Assembly (NCBI GenBank): GCA_964007475.1
Contig: OZ023274.1
Coordinates: forward strand, 85,889,936-85,953,935
Origin: Hybos culiciformis
Lineage: Eukaryota > Arthropoda > Insecta > Diptera > Hybotidae
Direction: 5' to 3'
Length of the DNA stretch: 64,000 nucleotides
Part shown: piece by piece, positions 14,503-28,200 of the stretch
Layout: every line of letters begins with the position of its first letter
Numbering within the stretch: the first letter of the stretch is position 1
Position numbers and translations under genes: made by a program
The notes under the pieces: generated by a model
The model's input: the letters and a program-made list of their open reading frames with translations, nothing else
Databases searched by the model: none
What the model was told of the DNA's origin: nothing

Positions 14503-17500
14503 TTATAATATTTAGTAAATATATATATATATTTAGATATAAATGTTTTAATATATCTTTTTTGATATTTTACGAATATAAATTGGATTTATAAAGCATA
14601 AAAAAAGACAATAACTCATAATCTACACAGTACCATATATATATATTTTATATAACTCATTTTTAGAGCGAAAAATAAAAATATTTATCCTTTTTTGCCT
14701 TCTCATTGTATAAATTCATAACATAAGTTAAATTCTGCAAGGACATATGAATTAAACGTAAATAGGTTGATCTATGATGTATATTATGTACAATATTATA
14801 TGGAATCGCGTTGAACAAACATGAATTTTATTCCTTCAAAAAATATAATAATGAAATTAAATTCGTTAGAAACATTAAACAGATTTATTGTAATTCAAAA
14901 TTATGACAAAATTACATAAGTTTTATGTTAACCCAAAAAAAAAGTATGTTGCCATAATAGCGATCTGAATCGTAACTATGTTTAACTTTACTTTATTTTT
15001 AAAATAATTCTACCTACAATATTGAGTCACAAAAGTTAAAGGACACAACTCTCTGCTTTTGATAAATAAAATTGTACTCGCTATTATTGTTCAAATCAAC
15101 GATGTCAAAAGACTTTCCCATCTCATTAAAAAAAAACCTTCGTCATTTATACATTTGTAAATTTGTAATTAATTTCCCATACTGAATCAAACAGCAATCT
15201 GATACAAACATACACATAAACTTTTAAATTTTCATAACGCCCTAAAGAGATGAGTTGAGTAAAATGGCAAGCATTTTTGACAAATTTATACCGGAAAATA
15301 TTTAATAATCTAAGAAAAATTAAATTATTTTTTTCTCATAACCTCCTGCGAAAAGCGAAATACAAGATACTCATTTTCTGTAAATTCTAACTAAACATAT
15401 AGAAAAAATAAAACAATTTCTTTTTTTTTTTAATAAATAAAAAATTTTCTGTAATTTAATTTTAAAAGCTTAAATGCCCCTAATACCTAAAAATTTAACT
15501 ATATCAGAAATATCTAACAAGCTTGATGAACCGTGAATTTTTTCAGTCATTTCATAATGTTGTTAGTAACAAGCAACACTAAAATCATGATATTATCTCA
15601 ATGATATTTGTACAATGATTCCATTGTCATCCCTTGAGGGCGTTGAGGAAATATAAAAAGGATAAAAGATCCAACAAATTTTTGTTTGCAAGTTTGTATC
15701 TTCTGTTTATGTAAATATCTGTATATATTGTTTGATATTCTTCTATGAATTAATATCTATCTATATATGTTATATTTACAACAAAATGTACTTATTATTA
15801 CATTTTAATATGTAGATAGAGCAAAAATAAGAAATAAATAAAAAGAATTCAATAAAGAAAAAAATTTACATATAATTTTATAATTTTGTATAATAAAAAT
15901 TAAAAAAAAAAAAATACAGGAAAAAGTAATTCTTTGGCTAAAGAATTGCACATGTTTGCCATATAATATATATATACATATAGTTAAAGTGAATAATTCC
16001 TAAACTTTTGAATATCTATATCAAAGATTTTTATAAATTTTTGTATTCTTTCTAACTACATTAACTATATTTATATGGTTTTAATAATACATACATGTAT
16101 ATGTATACTTGAAAACATTAATTTGCTTTCAAATTAATGTTGAGCCGCCTTGAATTAAGTTCTGTATTAAAATTTCTTTCTAAGCTTATTATTCAAAAAA
16201 AAATTTCAAAATATTTTCAATATAAGTAAAAAATATATTCAATCAAAATAAAGTGACGGAATTTGAACCTTGACATAATCCCATATTTAATGCATAACTT
16301 TATATTAATAATATTATATAGAATGTAGATATCTAAATTAGGTCGATTCTTTTGATTTAGTATCTTACATTGATTTTATATATATGTACTTATACTTATG
16401 TGTATGTATATCATATGTTCTTCGTATTGTTTAAATATGTTTCCTTTTTTTTTGTAAACCAAAAAAAGGCGCCTTATTTCCCATAAAAAGGAATATTTTT
16501 TCTTTTCTGAAATTCTCTAAAGTTTTCGTTGTATGTATGTACATATATAATTTTTCATTACAAAATACACAACCTATTAAAACTTTATTTAGCTGATGGT
16601 ATTATTTTTATTATTATTTCTGTGAAACAAAATGTATCCAAAAAAAAAAAAAAAAAACATCAGAATGGATGAAGATGAGAACAAAAAAAAAAAACACAAA
16701 TTTATTAATGTGAAATTATAATGTTAACCAGAGAAATTTCACAGAACAATGTACATTCTATAAATTGTAAACATTAATCTATTTTGTAATAATAATATAC
16801 TCTGTAGAATTTCCCCAAACAAAAAAAAAACCAATACAAAAATCACCAATGTAGCCAAATCTTGAAATAATTCTCTCGCTATTTTTTTTTTATTTTATGT
16901 AGATTCAATGATTATTTTTCAATAAAAAATTTGTATTACGTAGCCTTTTGGCGGCAAACCGCAAGTTAAATTTAGAACCAGAATCGAATGTTTAAATTTT
17001 AGTAATAAATTCTATTTGAGTTAGAATGTTATGAAAAAAGTAAAAAAAAAAAAAAGGGAAAGTAAAATTGTTAACATAAAAATAAATAAGTTTTTTCAAA
17101 AACGTTTCTAAAAATATTTATAGAATATTTAAAACATAAAAATATAAGAGGAAACTAAGCTTTGAAAGATTCGCTGGCCGCTCAATTTGATGAAGTGTCA
17201 ATGAAGTCATGTTTGAACTTTATCTGAAAATTCATTACCTTTTTACGTATATTCTAATACGAACATATACATTCGCATTCAAAACAGATAACATATTCAT
17301 ATTCATTACATAAGTGTTATTTTAAAATAAATGAAACCAAAAACCATAAAAAGAAAAATCCTTTTATGTACAATATATTTATTATAAAATAATTTATGTA
17401 CGTACATCGACCTAATAAATGAAGAATTGGGAAAACATATTATATATACGATATTGTATATATATGTATAAATATATACAAAAATTTTCTAGGCTAGAAA

Positions 17501-19114
17501 AATTTATAAATATATCTTATATATGAATATTATAATACACATATGTGTATTTATTTTTCTTTTATATATATATATATATATTTAACTAAAAAATTATTAT
17601 AACAAATGATTACAAATGATTACTTTTGGGACTTAATATCCTTTTCAAATAATCTTTCAATATATATATATATATAATACTAAACCAACATATGTACAAA
17701 AACTTTATATAACTAATATGAATTGGAAAATTAATAAAATTCATTCTTACTTTTTGATTATTAGATTCTTTATATTTATATCCATTTTTTTTTTTTTTCG
17801 TAAAAGATATAATATCAAATTTAAGGAAACCCCCCGTTCCTAATTTTGTTGTTGTTTTTTTTTTTTTTTTAAGATTATTTCATTATTAAAATCCTGTAGT
17901 CGTATTTTATTAGTATAGAGAGAAGTCCATTATATTTTATACAAAAAAAATTATATATAAGATCATTATAATGTTAGGGAAATTTAAAGAAAATAAAACA
18001 GCAAAATATAATATACATAACTAAGTTTATGTATGTATAATTTTGTATAAAGAATAAAGAAATTTTAAATTAAAATAAAAAAATATATTTTATTTTTTTA
18101 CCTAAGGGAATTTGTTTATTATATATTTTTGATTTAAATATTGGTAGAATTTTTTTTTTCTTTGAAATCACACAAGAATTATAGAAATACATTATTATTT
18201 TTTTCTTCTTATTTATATCATTATAATAAAAGAAATGAAAAAAGGGAATTAAAAATTTTCAAATTTAATAAATTTTCTTTAATTAACTTGGTATCCAAGT
18301 TAAGGTTATTTGAAATATTTTGAAATTATTTATTTTGTTTTTTTTTTTTTTCTAAAATATAATATTATATATAGAGTTTAATTTAAATATGTGTAAATTC
18401 ATATATTTTTAGAAATAATTTTTATTATTATAATTCCTTATTAATTCTTAATAAAAAGTTTCACCGAAATAGATTTAACAAAAAAGAAAGTTTTATTTTC
18501 ATAACCTTTGGTTTTTAATGGGCTGGTCCTCCTTATTTAGGTATCTGAATACAAGGCACCGTAATTGATTTTCTATTAACTCAATTAATTTTAATAAAAT
18601 TTTCAAAATAGCTAAAACCAAGGCATATAAATTTAGTTTCGTTATCGCTAAGACGTATAGGCAAAAATATCAAATTGTCTACAAAACTATGTTTGTGGTA
18701 CAAATAAGGGATATGCGGGCTTCCCGGAATAAATAAATCTGCTGACAATTTTGATTGTAAAAACTTTAAAAATTAAATTAAAAACAAAAATATTTTTCAA
18801 ACAAATATTCTTCTTTATAATTTTAAGCTACGCAGAATTAATTTTATTAAAGATAATGGTATTTATATTTTATTTTTTTTGGAAAATTTATTATGAGAAA
18901 ATTTTCAGTAAAAACTGATTGGATATAGTTTTAATGGAGAAAGAAGGATTCTTTAAATTCTCTTTTAAAGTGAAAAAAAAAAAAGAAAATATTTTTGATG
19001 ATGTCTTAATTCTGTTATTTTCTTCATGTTTTTTTTTTTTTATTTTTATTTTAATTTAAAGTTCAAAGAAATGACATTATCAGAAAACCATCACCAAAAT
19101 GTTTTTGGTAAGAT

Positions 19115-19159
19115 GTTTTTTTTTTTTTTGTTTTTTTTTTTTTTGTTTTTTTTTTTTTT
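19115..19159 (+). repeat. Three tandem units of G followed by fourteen T
   Basis: Three exact 15-bp units (G plus 14 T) stand in tandem, ending before a C at 19160. The regularity points to slippage or duplication of a whole unit rather than random T richness. Confidence 0.8.
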
Positions 19160-20189
19160 CTTATTTCTACAAAACTTAATTTATCCTTAAATTAATTTCA
19201 AACTTAATTTTTCTTATTTTTTTTGTGAACAAAAAACAAAAAAAAAAAAGATTAAGAAAACAGCAAGTAACCGAAATAACCCGCTGTGAATAAAATTTAT
19301 TAATCGTATTTGAAGTCATTATTATATTTTCATCATAAACTTTGTTATTTTTTTTTTTTTATTTATTTTTTCTTTTTTCATTTGGAAATTCACAGAGTTT
19401 GTTGCAGTTTTTCTTGGAAAATGTTTGTAAAATATATTTTTTGAAAATTCTTAAGAGTTATGTATGATATACCTATACCTACTACCGTATATATAAAATG
19501 TGCATGATATGAGTATGTATATTAATTTTATTTAAAATGATTTAAATATCTTATAATTACAAAAATATATTTTAAATTAAGTTTATGATCTGAAGATAAA
19601 GATCTTATTGAAGTACTAAATTATATATATACATATATATTTATATTTTAGTTTAATCAATGAATTATCGAACTCATAATTTGTTCATATTTAGAAAATA
19701 AAAGATAATATTTATTATTACTATAAAGTTGTTGTTATTTATGTGTTTTTTTTCTCTCATAATAAGGTGTATTTATAATTAAAATAAAAATTTAATATTG
19801 AAATAATCGAAACATTATTGATAAAGACATAACTATTTACATAAACCCGATTATTTTATTGCAGATAACATATATTTTAATAAGTTTTTAGTCAGTTAGA
19901 GTAGTTTTTATTGTGTCCTAAATTAAGCCGCGAAAAAATTAATACCGCGAATTAACTAATTTCATTTTGAAAGGCACTCTTTAAATTTTTATTTAGAGCT
20001 GAAATTTAGATGGACGCATGTAGAGCCAAAAAATGCGTACTAAATTTTAGGACTTTTGGCATTACATCATGTTCTAGTATTTTTGTACACAAAACAACAA
20101 CAAATACAATTTTTTTATAAAAAAAAAACAATATTTAAGTTCTTTCGGTATCATATCAAGTACAAACTGCTCTAAAATTGTAAAATTAA

Positions 20190-20231
20190 TGCTCAGAGGC
20201 ATAATTTTTATGCCCAGAGGCATAATTTTTA
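20190..20231 (+). repeat. 21-bp tandem duplication
   Basis: Two adjacent 21-bp units containing CAGAGGCATAATTTTTA differ at one base (TGCTC against TGCCC). They lie about 50 bp before the tandem SINE copies. Confidence 0.8.
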
Positions 20232-20280
20232 GTACCAAGAGAATTAATGTTATTCCAAAAATTCTTGAATTAAAATATTT

Positions 20281-20370
20281 GAATAATTTTAATACTATGG
20301 CCGAATGATAGAGTGGTTGAATGAAATGCTAAAGACCGAGGTTCGATTCCCGACAAAAGCATAAGAAAAA
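20281..20370 (+). repeat. tRNA-derived SINE, copy 1 of a tandem pair
   Basis: It starts with GAATAATTTTAATACTATGG, followed by an A-box-like GAATGATAGAGTGG and a perfect B box, GGTTCGATTCC. It ends in an ATAAGAAAAA tail. The block AAAGACCGAGGTTCGA is shared with the next copy, 126 bp downstream. The open frames seen on the other strand here are shadows of this repeat. Confidence 0.75.
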
Positions 20371-20406
20371 TGTATACGATATTTATATTTTCTATTTTGT
20401 GCACAT

Positions 20407-20500
20407 GAATAATTTTATTACTACGGCCTAATGGTAGAGTGGTCGGTTGAAATGCTAAAGACCGAGGTTCGAATCCCGAAGAGGGTATAAGAGAAATAAA
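20407..20500 (+). repeat. tRNA-derived SINE, copy 2 of a tandem pair
   Basis: This is the same family as the copy at 20281: GAATAATTTTATTACTACGG, then TAATGGTAGAGTGG (A-box-like) and GGTTCGAATCC (perfect B box). Its tail ATAAGAGAAATAAA is directly followed by the MITE at 20507. Confidence 0.75.
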
Positions 20501-20506
20501 ATAATA

Positions 20507-20896
20507 CCTTGTTCGCACTTCAATATTTTTCCGGATATTACGATTTTTTCGGAAACTTTGTGGATATTATCATACAAACATTTTTTCCGGATATTTTAAT
20601 TTCCAGTTCTTTTTTCCACTTAGCTAGTTCCTTTTAGCTACTTTTTGCTAGTTTTGGTACGGTTGGCACCGTTTATTTTGTGTCAAAATGTCAAAAAAAT
20701 GAAAACCAACAAAAAAAAGTGAAATTTAATTTTAAAATTTTAAAATTTTTTTAAAGTAACACAAAGTTGTTTGCTTTTTTATTTATGTTTTTTCTAGAAT
20801 TGTCAAATTTTTTCCACTTCTCAAGTGCGAACGGTAGTTTCAGAAAGTGGAACTTTCCACTTATTTATCCGGATAAATGTTGAAGTGCGAACAAGG
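20507..20896. mobile_element. Non-autonomous DNA element (MITE) with TA target duplication
   Basis: The 390-bp element has terminal inverted repeats of about 31 bp. The left end reads CCTTGTTCGCACTTCAATAT. The right end, reverse-complemented, reads CCTTGTTCGCACTTCAACAT, and both continue to a TCCGGATA motif. Each side is flanked by TA (20505-20506 and 20897-20898), as for Tc1/mariner-like elements. No transposase frame is present. It sits in the tail of the second SINE copy, so it inserted after that SINE. Confidence 0.85.
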
Positions 20897-22018
20897 TATA
20901 AGAAATTAGAAATAAAAAAAATTAAAGAAAATAAAAATTAAGAAAAAAAACATTTTAATCCCAAAAGACATTGATTTCAGTAAAACCGTCATTGGAAGGT
21001 TTTTGTTGCGGAAAATACATGATTTTATCCATTTTTACATGATTTTAGCACGTTTTTTATCTCAGCGCATATATCTACCTACAAAACCCGATAGCGATAG
21101 AAACTACACAAATCTTTGTATATATATAAATAACATAATATATAGATGATTTTAATTTAACACAATAATAAATAATTTTCATAATTCTTTTTCACCAATT
21201 TTATTTGTGTTTATCATATAATCCTTGTTTTTGACAGTTAATTGTTATTAGAAGAAGCAAAAGACTATTAAAAAGTTTCCAAAAATGAATATACGGTATA
21301 TAGAGGTATTATTTATGTATATAAATAAACTATATAATGTAAAAAATATTTTCTTGTGCATAAAATAATAAAATAAAGAAAAGTTTTCCAACAATATAAA
21401 ATAAGTTAAGTTTTTCTATATCTCTTTTCATCAGTTTTTTTTTTTTTTTTTTTACATACTATTTAAAAGACAAGAGACTTTTATTCTTGATAAAAGTGAC
21501 ATTTTCTGGATAGAAAATTAATTGCGGTTACACACACAGATTTATTATATTGTTTTTGTTTCTATATTTATTTTATTTATAATATATATCTGTATATATT
21601 TTTTTAACTTATTCCGGAGATAGCACAAACTTAAGACAATAGACTGTGGTAAAAGCCTCAAAAGGAAAATTTTATTTTTTTTTGTTTTTTTTTTTTTAAA
21701 TTCAAAGTTACTAAACTTAATATTTTAACTATATAGTAATTATTATTTTGAATTATTTTATTTCCGAAACTATTTATTAAATTATTTTGAGATAAAAGTT
21801 AAGAGATTTCCAAGAGAAATATATGCAATTTAATTTGGTGGAATTATTTTGGTGAAAATCTATTGGAGAATTTATGTTTATGTTGAATTATGTTTTCTCT
21901 ATGCAATCAAATAATTTGTTTTTTTTTCATAATTTCACATTACCTATTATGCGAAAATTATTTTTCAAATTTCATGTTCGGCTTTTTAATGCACTATCGA
22001 AAAACGTATACTATATAT

Positions 22019-22578
22019 CATACTTGGCCAAACTGCGGCTCGCGAACCGCATGCGGCTCTCGTTCTTCTTCACTGCGGCTCTAGCCACGTTTGAAAAAAT
22101 ATTGTTAAAAATTGTTTTTAAAAAATACTATTTAAAAAAACCGTTTTCTTATGTAATGTATTGGTTGTCATTATAATTTTTCTTTATAAATAAACATACA
22201 TGGGATTTTTTTTAAATAAATTTTGAATGAAAATAAAGATAAATGAAAATGGCAATAAAGACAGTTTACATATCGTCGGTCTCGTTTTCTTCTTATATTG
22301 TAGAAAAATTATAAAAAACTAAAATTTTAATATGTTCAAAGTTAGAAGTCGAAAGCTCATAAATTATCCGCAAGACTATTTCTATTTCCCCGAAAGTACC
22401 AAAACGTACTAAAAAAAAAAAAAAAAATTCAAATTCAACTTTCTCAAAACTATGTTTTTGCAGTTTCGTGATTTTTGCATGAGACCGACGATATTTAAAA
22501 CAATTTCTAATTGCGGCTCTCGACAATTCTGATTTTTTTAATTTCGGCTCCTGTTGGGATAAAGTCTGGCCACCCCTG
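22019..22578. mobile_element. hAT-type MITE with 8-bp target duplication CTATATAT
   Basis: The element is 560 bp. Its right end, reverse-complemented, reads CAGGGGTGGCCAGACT, a typical hAT-like terminus. The left end, CATACTTGGCCAAACT, is a decayed match. The perfect 8-bp repeat CTATATAT flanks it (22011-22018 and 22579-22586), which is the hAT signature. Sub-terminal GCGGCTC motifs occur near both ends. It has no transposase. An internal 14-bp inverted repeat (22270-22283 and 22481-22494) may mark a nested element. Confidence 0.88.
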
Positions 22579-22586
22579 CTATATAT

Positions 22587-25060
22587 AGTCTTTTATTGCG
22601 TTAATAATTATTGAATCAAGTTTAATAAGAAAGACTACAAGCTATCGCCCAATATTTGTGAACTGTATATTTTTCAATATTCCTTAAAGTTTTTTTTTTT
22701 TCAATACTTTTTCTAATTTCGTGAATGATATTAAAAAGAGATTAAGTTAAAACTTTTAATCAAGATAAAATGCATGGCAATAGAAAAAAATTAAAATTTA
22801 ATCAATTTATTATATTATCATTCTCTAATTGAATTTTTCCAATTAGAATTTTTGTTTGGTTATATTGCTTTCTGAAACATAAAAAATTAACATTCATTGA
22901 AGGAAAAAGTTTTCCTATTAATTTCCCAATATGTTTGCTATTAAATCTAAGTAATTTATTTATTCTATATACGTGTATACTTAAAGGAAGAAAAGCAAAT
23001 TATTAGAACATTTTTATTATTAACAACAATAACTGCGGCTATATACGATTCAGTATAGTTAAGATTAGCCATAAAATCTAGAAATAAGTTCAAAAGCTTT
23101 CTCAATTTTTAGTTAATTAGTTTGAGGCTTTAATGAATATATTTTTTAACTCCAAGAATGGTCACTAAAACTTATTCTTACCAATAAACGTATATTATAA
23201 CTTAACTATGTATGTAATTATAATGCAATTTTGCTATGAAAACTGGAATTCTTCAATCAATAATGAGTTGAAATTAACGATTTTTTTTTTTATTCAATTT
23301 TATAATATATGTATTATGAATTTTTAATGATAAAATCAATTGTGATTTCCAATTATAATGAAATTAATGTATATATTATTACCCTTCTATATTTAACTCA
23401 ATTTAAATTGTGGTTAAAAATAAATATAACCATTGACCGCTTCGAATAGCAAATAGAGCGAAAGAATGCAGTGAAAATTTTCCATTAAACTATAAAATCA
23501 AAAAAAAAAAGAAAAAATTAACAATAAATTATAACTAGCTAATTAGCCGACAATGAGTGCGGTCTCTAAATATCGTAAATTATATTTGCTTTATTTTCAA
23601 ATTGGCATGATAAATACACAGAAATTAAATAAAACCTCTAATTAATAAAAATTATAGTGTAAAAATAAACAACTATTTGAGTCAATCAGCATTCATTAAA
23701 TTTTTTAACTTTATATAGGTATATAATACAATAATTTTAAAAAAATAATTTACGAAAGAAGTAAAAATAAATTATCCCTAGGGAAACTGATCTCAAAAAA
23801 TAGCACAATATGGTCTTGTTTCTGGAACTCATATTTACATACTTAAGTTTAAAATTGTATGGACAACAAGATATGGGTGTAAAGTTTAAAGCTTAACACA
23901 TTTTTTTAGGGTATTGATTTTTTAAGCAGAAGTAATGTGGATTTTTTCAGCACATCCATAATATTATTATGGTAAAGTTATTAATAATAATGTTGTGAGA
24001 GAAATATTCGCATATAGGTACCTACCTATATAAAAATTTTCTAAATAATACATATGATGTATTTATTTAATTTAAATAAACTACGGAACATCAACAAACA
24101 CAATTTATTTTTAATTTATTAAAATAACCATGCAATAGTTATTTATAAAATGAGTAAAATTGAATATAATATTCTTAAATGATTATATGATTATATTAAA
24201 AGCATTAAGTGATTATTTGAACTAAATTTTATATTATGTGGATTTTATGTATATCTATGTATTTTTATATAACCTTAAAATCTGAATAAACTCATTTGCT
24301 CAATTCAATGAAAAATTATATGAAATAATTCAAATATATATTTTCATAAAATCTATATTAAAAAGTTTTAGAAAATATAATAATTTGTTGATTTTTAACT
24401 TTATTGAGCGCTCCAATCACAATTTGTTGTTTTTTTTTTAGTGCCAGAAAAGTGCGTTTTGAAGTGGTCAACTAAACGAATTAAAAATTTCATATAGTCA
24501 ACTATGTAGATTTAATGCAGAATGAACGTAAACATAATTATTTAATATTTAATTATATAGCTTTACCTCTTGACCTTAATTGAATCCATAAATTCGTATT
24601 TTAATTAATGTGAATAAAGAATTTCATTTATTTCTATTTATTTCATTAATTTTTGAATAAAAAGTGAGATTTTCTCAAAGTTATATAATATAGTGTAGCC
24701 GTGTAGCGAAACATAAATTTAAAATCTACTGTTGGAATGCTCTTTAATTTTTATGGTCCGTATAAATTTCAATTTTATTTCAAATAGACTTTATAATAAA
24801 TATGTAATCGAAAAATTGTGCATTAAATTTTATTACATTTTTTTGCCTAAAAACAACAATACCATACATTTGCATAATAATACGATTTTTAATTATTTAA
24901 TTAGCGTTATTTCTTTCATTTTTAAAATTTATGTTTGTACATAAAAAATATAACATGAAAATAGTCTAATATAATAAAATTATTAAAATTAGATATATTT
25001 TATATAATCGGATTCACTGATTTATTTGTTTTTCTTTTCTTTTTTTTTTTAACATTTCAG
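22587..25060. other. Non-coding AT-rich stretch before the first visible RyR exon
   Basis: I see no gene or recognisable repeat. The last 40 bases are T-rich and end in AACATTTCAG, the polypyrimidine tract and acceptor of the first visible RyR exon. Confidence 0.6.
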
Positions 25061-25264
25061 GAAGATATGGTATGTCTTTCGTGCACAGCAACAGGAGAAC
25101 GTGTTTGTTTAGCTGCCGAAGGTTTTGGTAATCGTCATTGCTTTCTTGAAAATATTGCCGATAAAAATGTACCACCTGATTTGGCACAATGTGTGTTTGT
25201 CATAGAACAAGCGTTATCAGTACGTGCCTTACAAGAACTGGTTACAGCAGCTGGATCAGAAACT
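25061..25264 (+). CDS. RyR: RyR exon 2: start of the N-terminal domain
   Basis: Residues 1-68. It opens [20 protein letters not shown] and runs through [20 protein letters not shown], the most conserved N-terminal block of RyR (IP3R/RyR N-terminal domain, first beta-trefoil, cytosolic cap). Acceptor TTTCAG, donor ACT|GTAAGC, phase 0 at both ends. Family knowledge says a short exon encoding about 20 residues precedes it. The internal ATG at 25067 should not be taken as the start. Confidence 0.97.
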
Positions 25265-28200
25265 GTAAGCATTCATACATAACAATATTTATTTATTTTA
25301 GTTAAATATTTAGGAACTTCCTTAGATTTAGATAATTTTCAATAGAAATTTTAATTTTATTCGACTAAAACAATGATCGTAACTGATATTTCATATAAAA
25401 TAATATCATCCCGAATATAAAACTTCAAAAAATTTTCTACATCATAATTTGTTTAAATTTATTATATAGTAAAAAAAAAAAATTAAACCTACGGATATAA
25501 AAATATTTGAATATCTGAAAGTTAAAATATGATAATTATGGCAGTATTTGTTTTACTATGCCGTTTTGACGTTTCACGTTATATTTTCTAATAATACAGT
25601 AAGTTAATCAACAACATCAAAAAAAAATTGTCTTAATTTAAACTTAAAGCTCTCTTGAATTTTTTAAATGTAATTTAAGTCTTTTTCTTTTTTTAATATC
25701 GAAAAAGAAAGTAAAATAAAATTTATTTGATGCAATACCTATATTAATTTCCTTCCTTTAAAGGTTCAATTTTTTTTTTTTATTTAAAATTAATTAAAAA
25801 TGAAAAATTATTCAATTAATAATAATAAATTTTTGTTTTTTTTTTTTTTTAATTATTTTTAAATAAAAGAAATGAATTTTAATGATAAATAAATATGAAT
25901 AATTTTAGTTTCCTTTTTTTTTTTTTTTTGTAAATTATGTGAAACGAATTTAATATTCAACTTTTTTATTTATTTATTAATTTTTTTTTTTTTGATATAT
26001 TATTAAATATTTTTTTTTTTATTATTATTTATTTTAAAAACAAAAATTTTAACTTTTGAATATTATAAAAAAAAAAAAAAAATCCAATTTTTTATTACTT
26101 TTCATTATTTGTAATATATAAAAAAATCAGAGTACCTACATTATGAATATGAAAAATACAGGATTGTAGCATTTCATCAATATACCTACAGAGTGTTTTT
26201 TAACAAAGGAAAATTATATAGAACAGTATCTCAGAAATGAAATATGGAGCCCGTTTTCAATATTTCAATTTAAAAAATTTCCTGCACATACGATATACTT
26301 ATTTTCGGACAGACAGAAAATAAAACATATTTAAATTTAATAGAATTTGTATATCGTAATCGAAATGATTCCAAATGTATATTTTGAAAAAATTAAGACA
26401 TAAGAAACTTTAATTCCAAATAAGCGAATCCTCATTCGCACCAAAAGCAAGTTCTCAAAGATCAAACAAATTGTGATGTTGATTTACTTATCGGAAATCT
26501 AAATAATATTAATTTAAAAACGATACAAAGTTTTTACAAAAACAACAAATCCAAGAACCTATAATTTTGAAAATGAATTAGCTAAACTGAAGAAAATTAT
26601 CCTGATTCGATTCAATTTGTATCTTCACTCTGTATGTCAACAATATTTTTTTTTATAGCCCTGATATAATATGATTCTTTATATATTTATGATAAAATAA
26701 AATTTATTTTTTGTTTACTTTATTCTCTATATATTATTTATATATTTATGTTTATTTATTTTTTTTTATTTTTATATATTTTCCGGCGCTTTTTATGTTT
26801 CCATATAAAATACACTTCTGTTCGCCTCATACACACGCACACTATCAAAAAAAAAAAAAAATTATATTTTATATGTTGGATGCTTGTATGTGTTTGTGAT
26901 GTCCTTTTTAATAAACATCATTAAAATCGCGCCAAAAATATAATAAATTAAAAATTATAATATACCCGAACAAAAAAAAAAACATTATAATCAATAAAAA
27001 AAAAAAAAAATATTAAAATAATTATGCACGAATTGGAAAAAAATGAATCTTCATGTATATTTTGAAATGAAAAAAAAAAAAAATTTACCATTATGTGTTT
27101 TTTTTTTAATTTTTTTTTTTTTTTTTTGCGGCATAAATATGCAAAAATCAGGATAAAGAGGTTGTAAGTATTATCGAAAAACTTTTATACGTAAAAAGGA
27201 TAATAAGCGAATAAAAAAAAAAATTATTTTTTTTAAATGCAATAACATTTAACCCTTAATAAAATTTATTTTAATTTTTGCTTATTTAATTTCTTTTGTT
27301 TCGATTTCATGTTGGTATACGCTTTAAATTAAATTTATATTTATTAACATAATAATGTTAAATTCGGTGTGATAAAGCTTTCAATGGAATAATATTTTAA
27401 TATATACTACGATTTTCAAGGACACGTTAAGTGTTCTTATCTTTCAGTCCTCAAGAAAATTATGTTTTTTGTGAAAACATAATATTTTATTCGATATTTT
27501 ATATTTCATCCAATTTGAAAATTTTAAATGATATTTTATTTTTGCGCAAAAAAAAAATTTATATCATGAAAAATTTTTCTTTATTTTTTTTCTATATATT
27601 CTTAAATTTTAAAAGATTATTCTAAATAATTTAATTTAAACATTAATAATTATTTAATTCATTTATGTTCGAAATTTCAAATCAGCAATATCATTACGTT
27701 ATACAAATTAATTAAATAACTTTAACATTTTAAGTCAAAGCAATTCATTCAATAATATCTAGTTATATATCCTAATTTGGAAAAACCAGGAAAAATTCAT
27801 CATGACTCTGATTGTGAAATTTTTATAAATTTTAGGTATAGTAAAATCTATCACATTTAAATTTACTATAGTAATCGGTCGCATTCAAAATACATATATT
27901 TTTTAATTCCACTATGTATTTCTGGTTGTAAAGTTTAAAAGTGGCATTCAGATGATTTAAATGTGAAAAACTCCTCAATCGAAAATCTTATAAAAATGGT
28001 GGAAACAAAATTATGATTATTACCTTGATTTAAAAAAAAAAAAAATCTATCAGAATCGGTCCACAAATTTGGTCTGTAGAGTTTTTTATCGATAGAAAAA
28101 TAACAGATTTTAATATGATAAACATTAAAAATAAACATTCCCTTCCCACCCATTAAATCAAATAATTCCATTATAAAATTCCAAAATCTAATCGATTTAA

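Larger units (their letters stand above)
13311..20280. other. Non-coding AT-rich stretch with simple repeats
   Basis: No gene is recognised. Contents are TA microsatellites (for example around 17561-17581 and 17660-17677), a 46-bp-period repeat near 14430-14502, a T14G tandem at 19115-19159 and a 21-bp duplication at 20190-20231. Confidence 0.6.

Noticed and set aside
20270..20518. Open frame on the - strand with repeated PRSLAFHSTTL-like peptide
   Set aside because: It is the antisense reading of the two SINE copies, not a gene.
25067..25069. ATG as the RyR start codon
   Set aside because: It is an internal Met preceded in frame by Glu-Asp after a good acceptor; the family has a short upstream coding exon.
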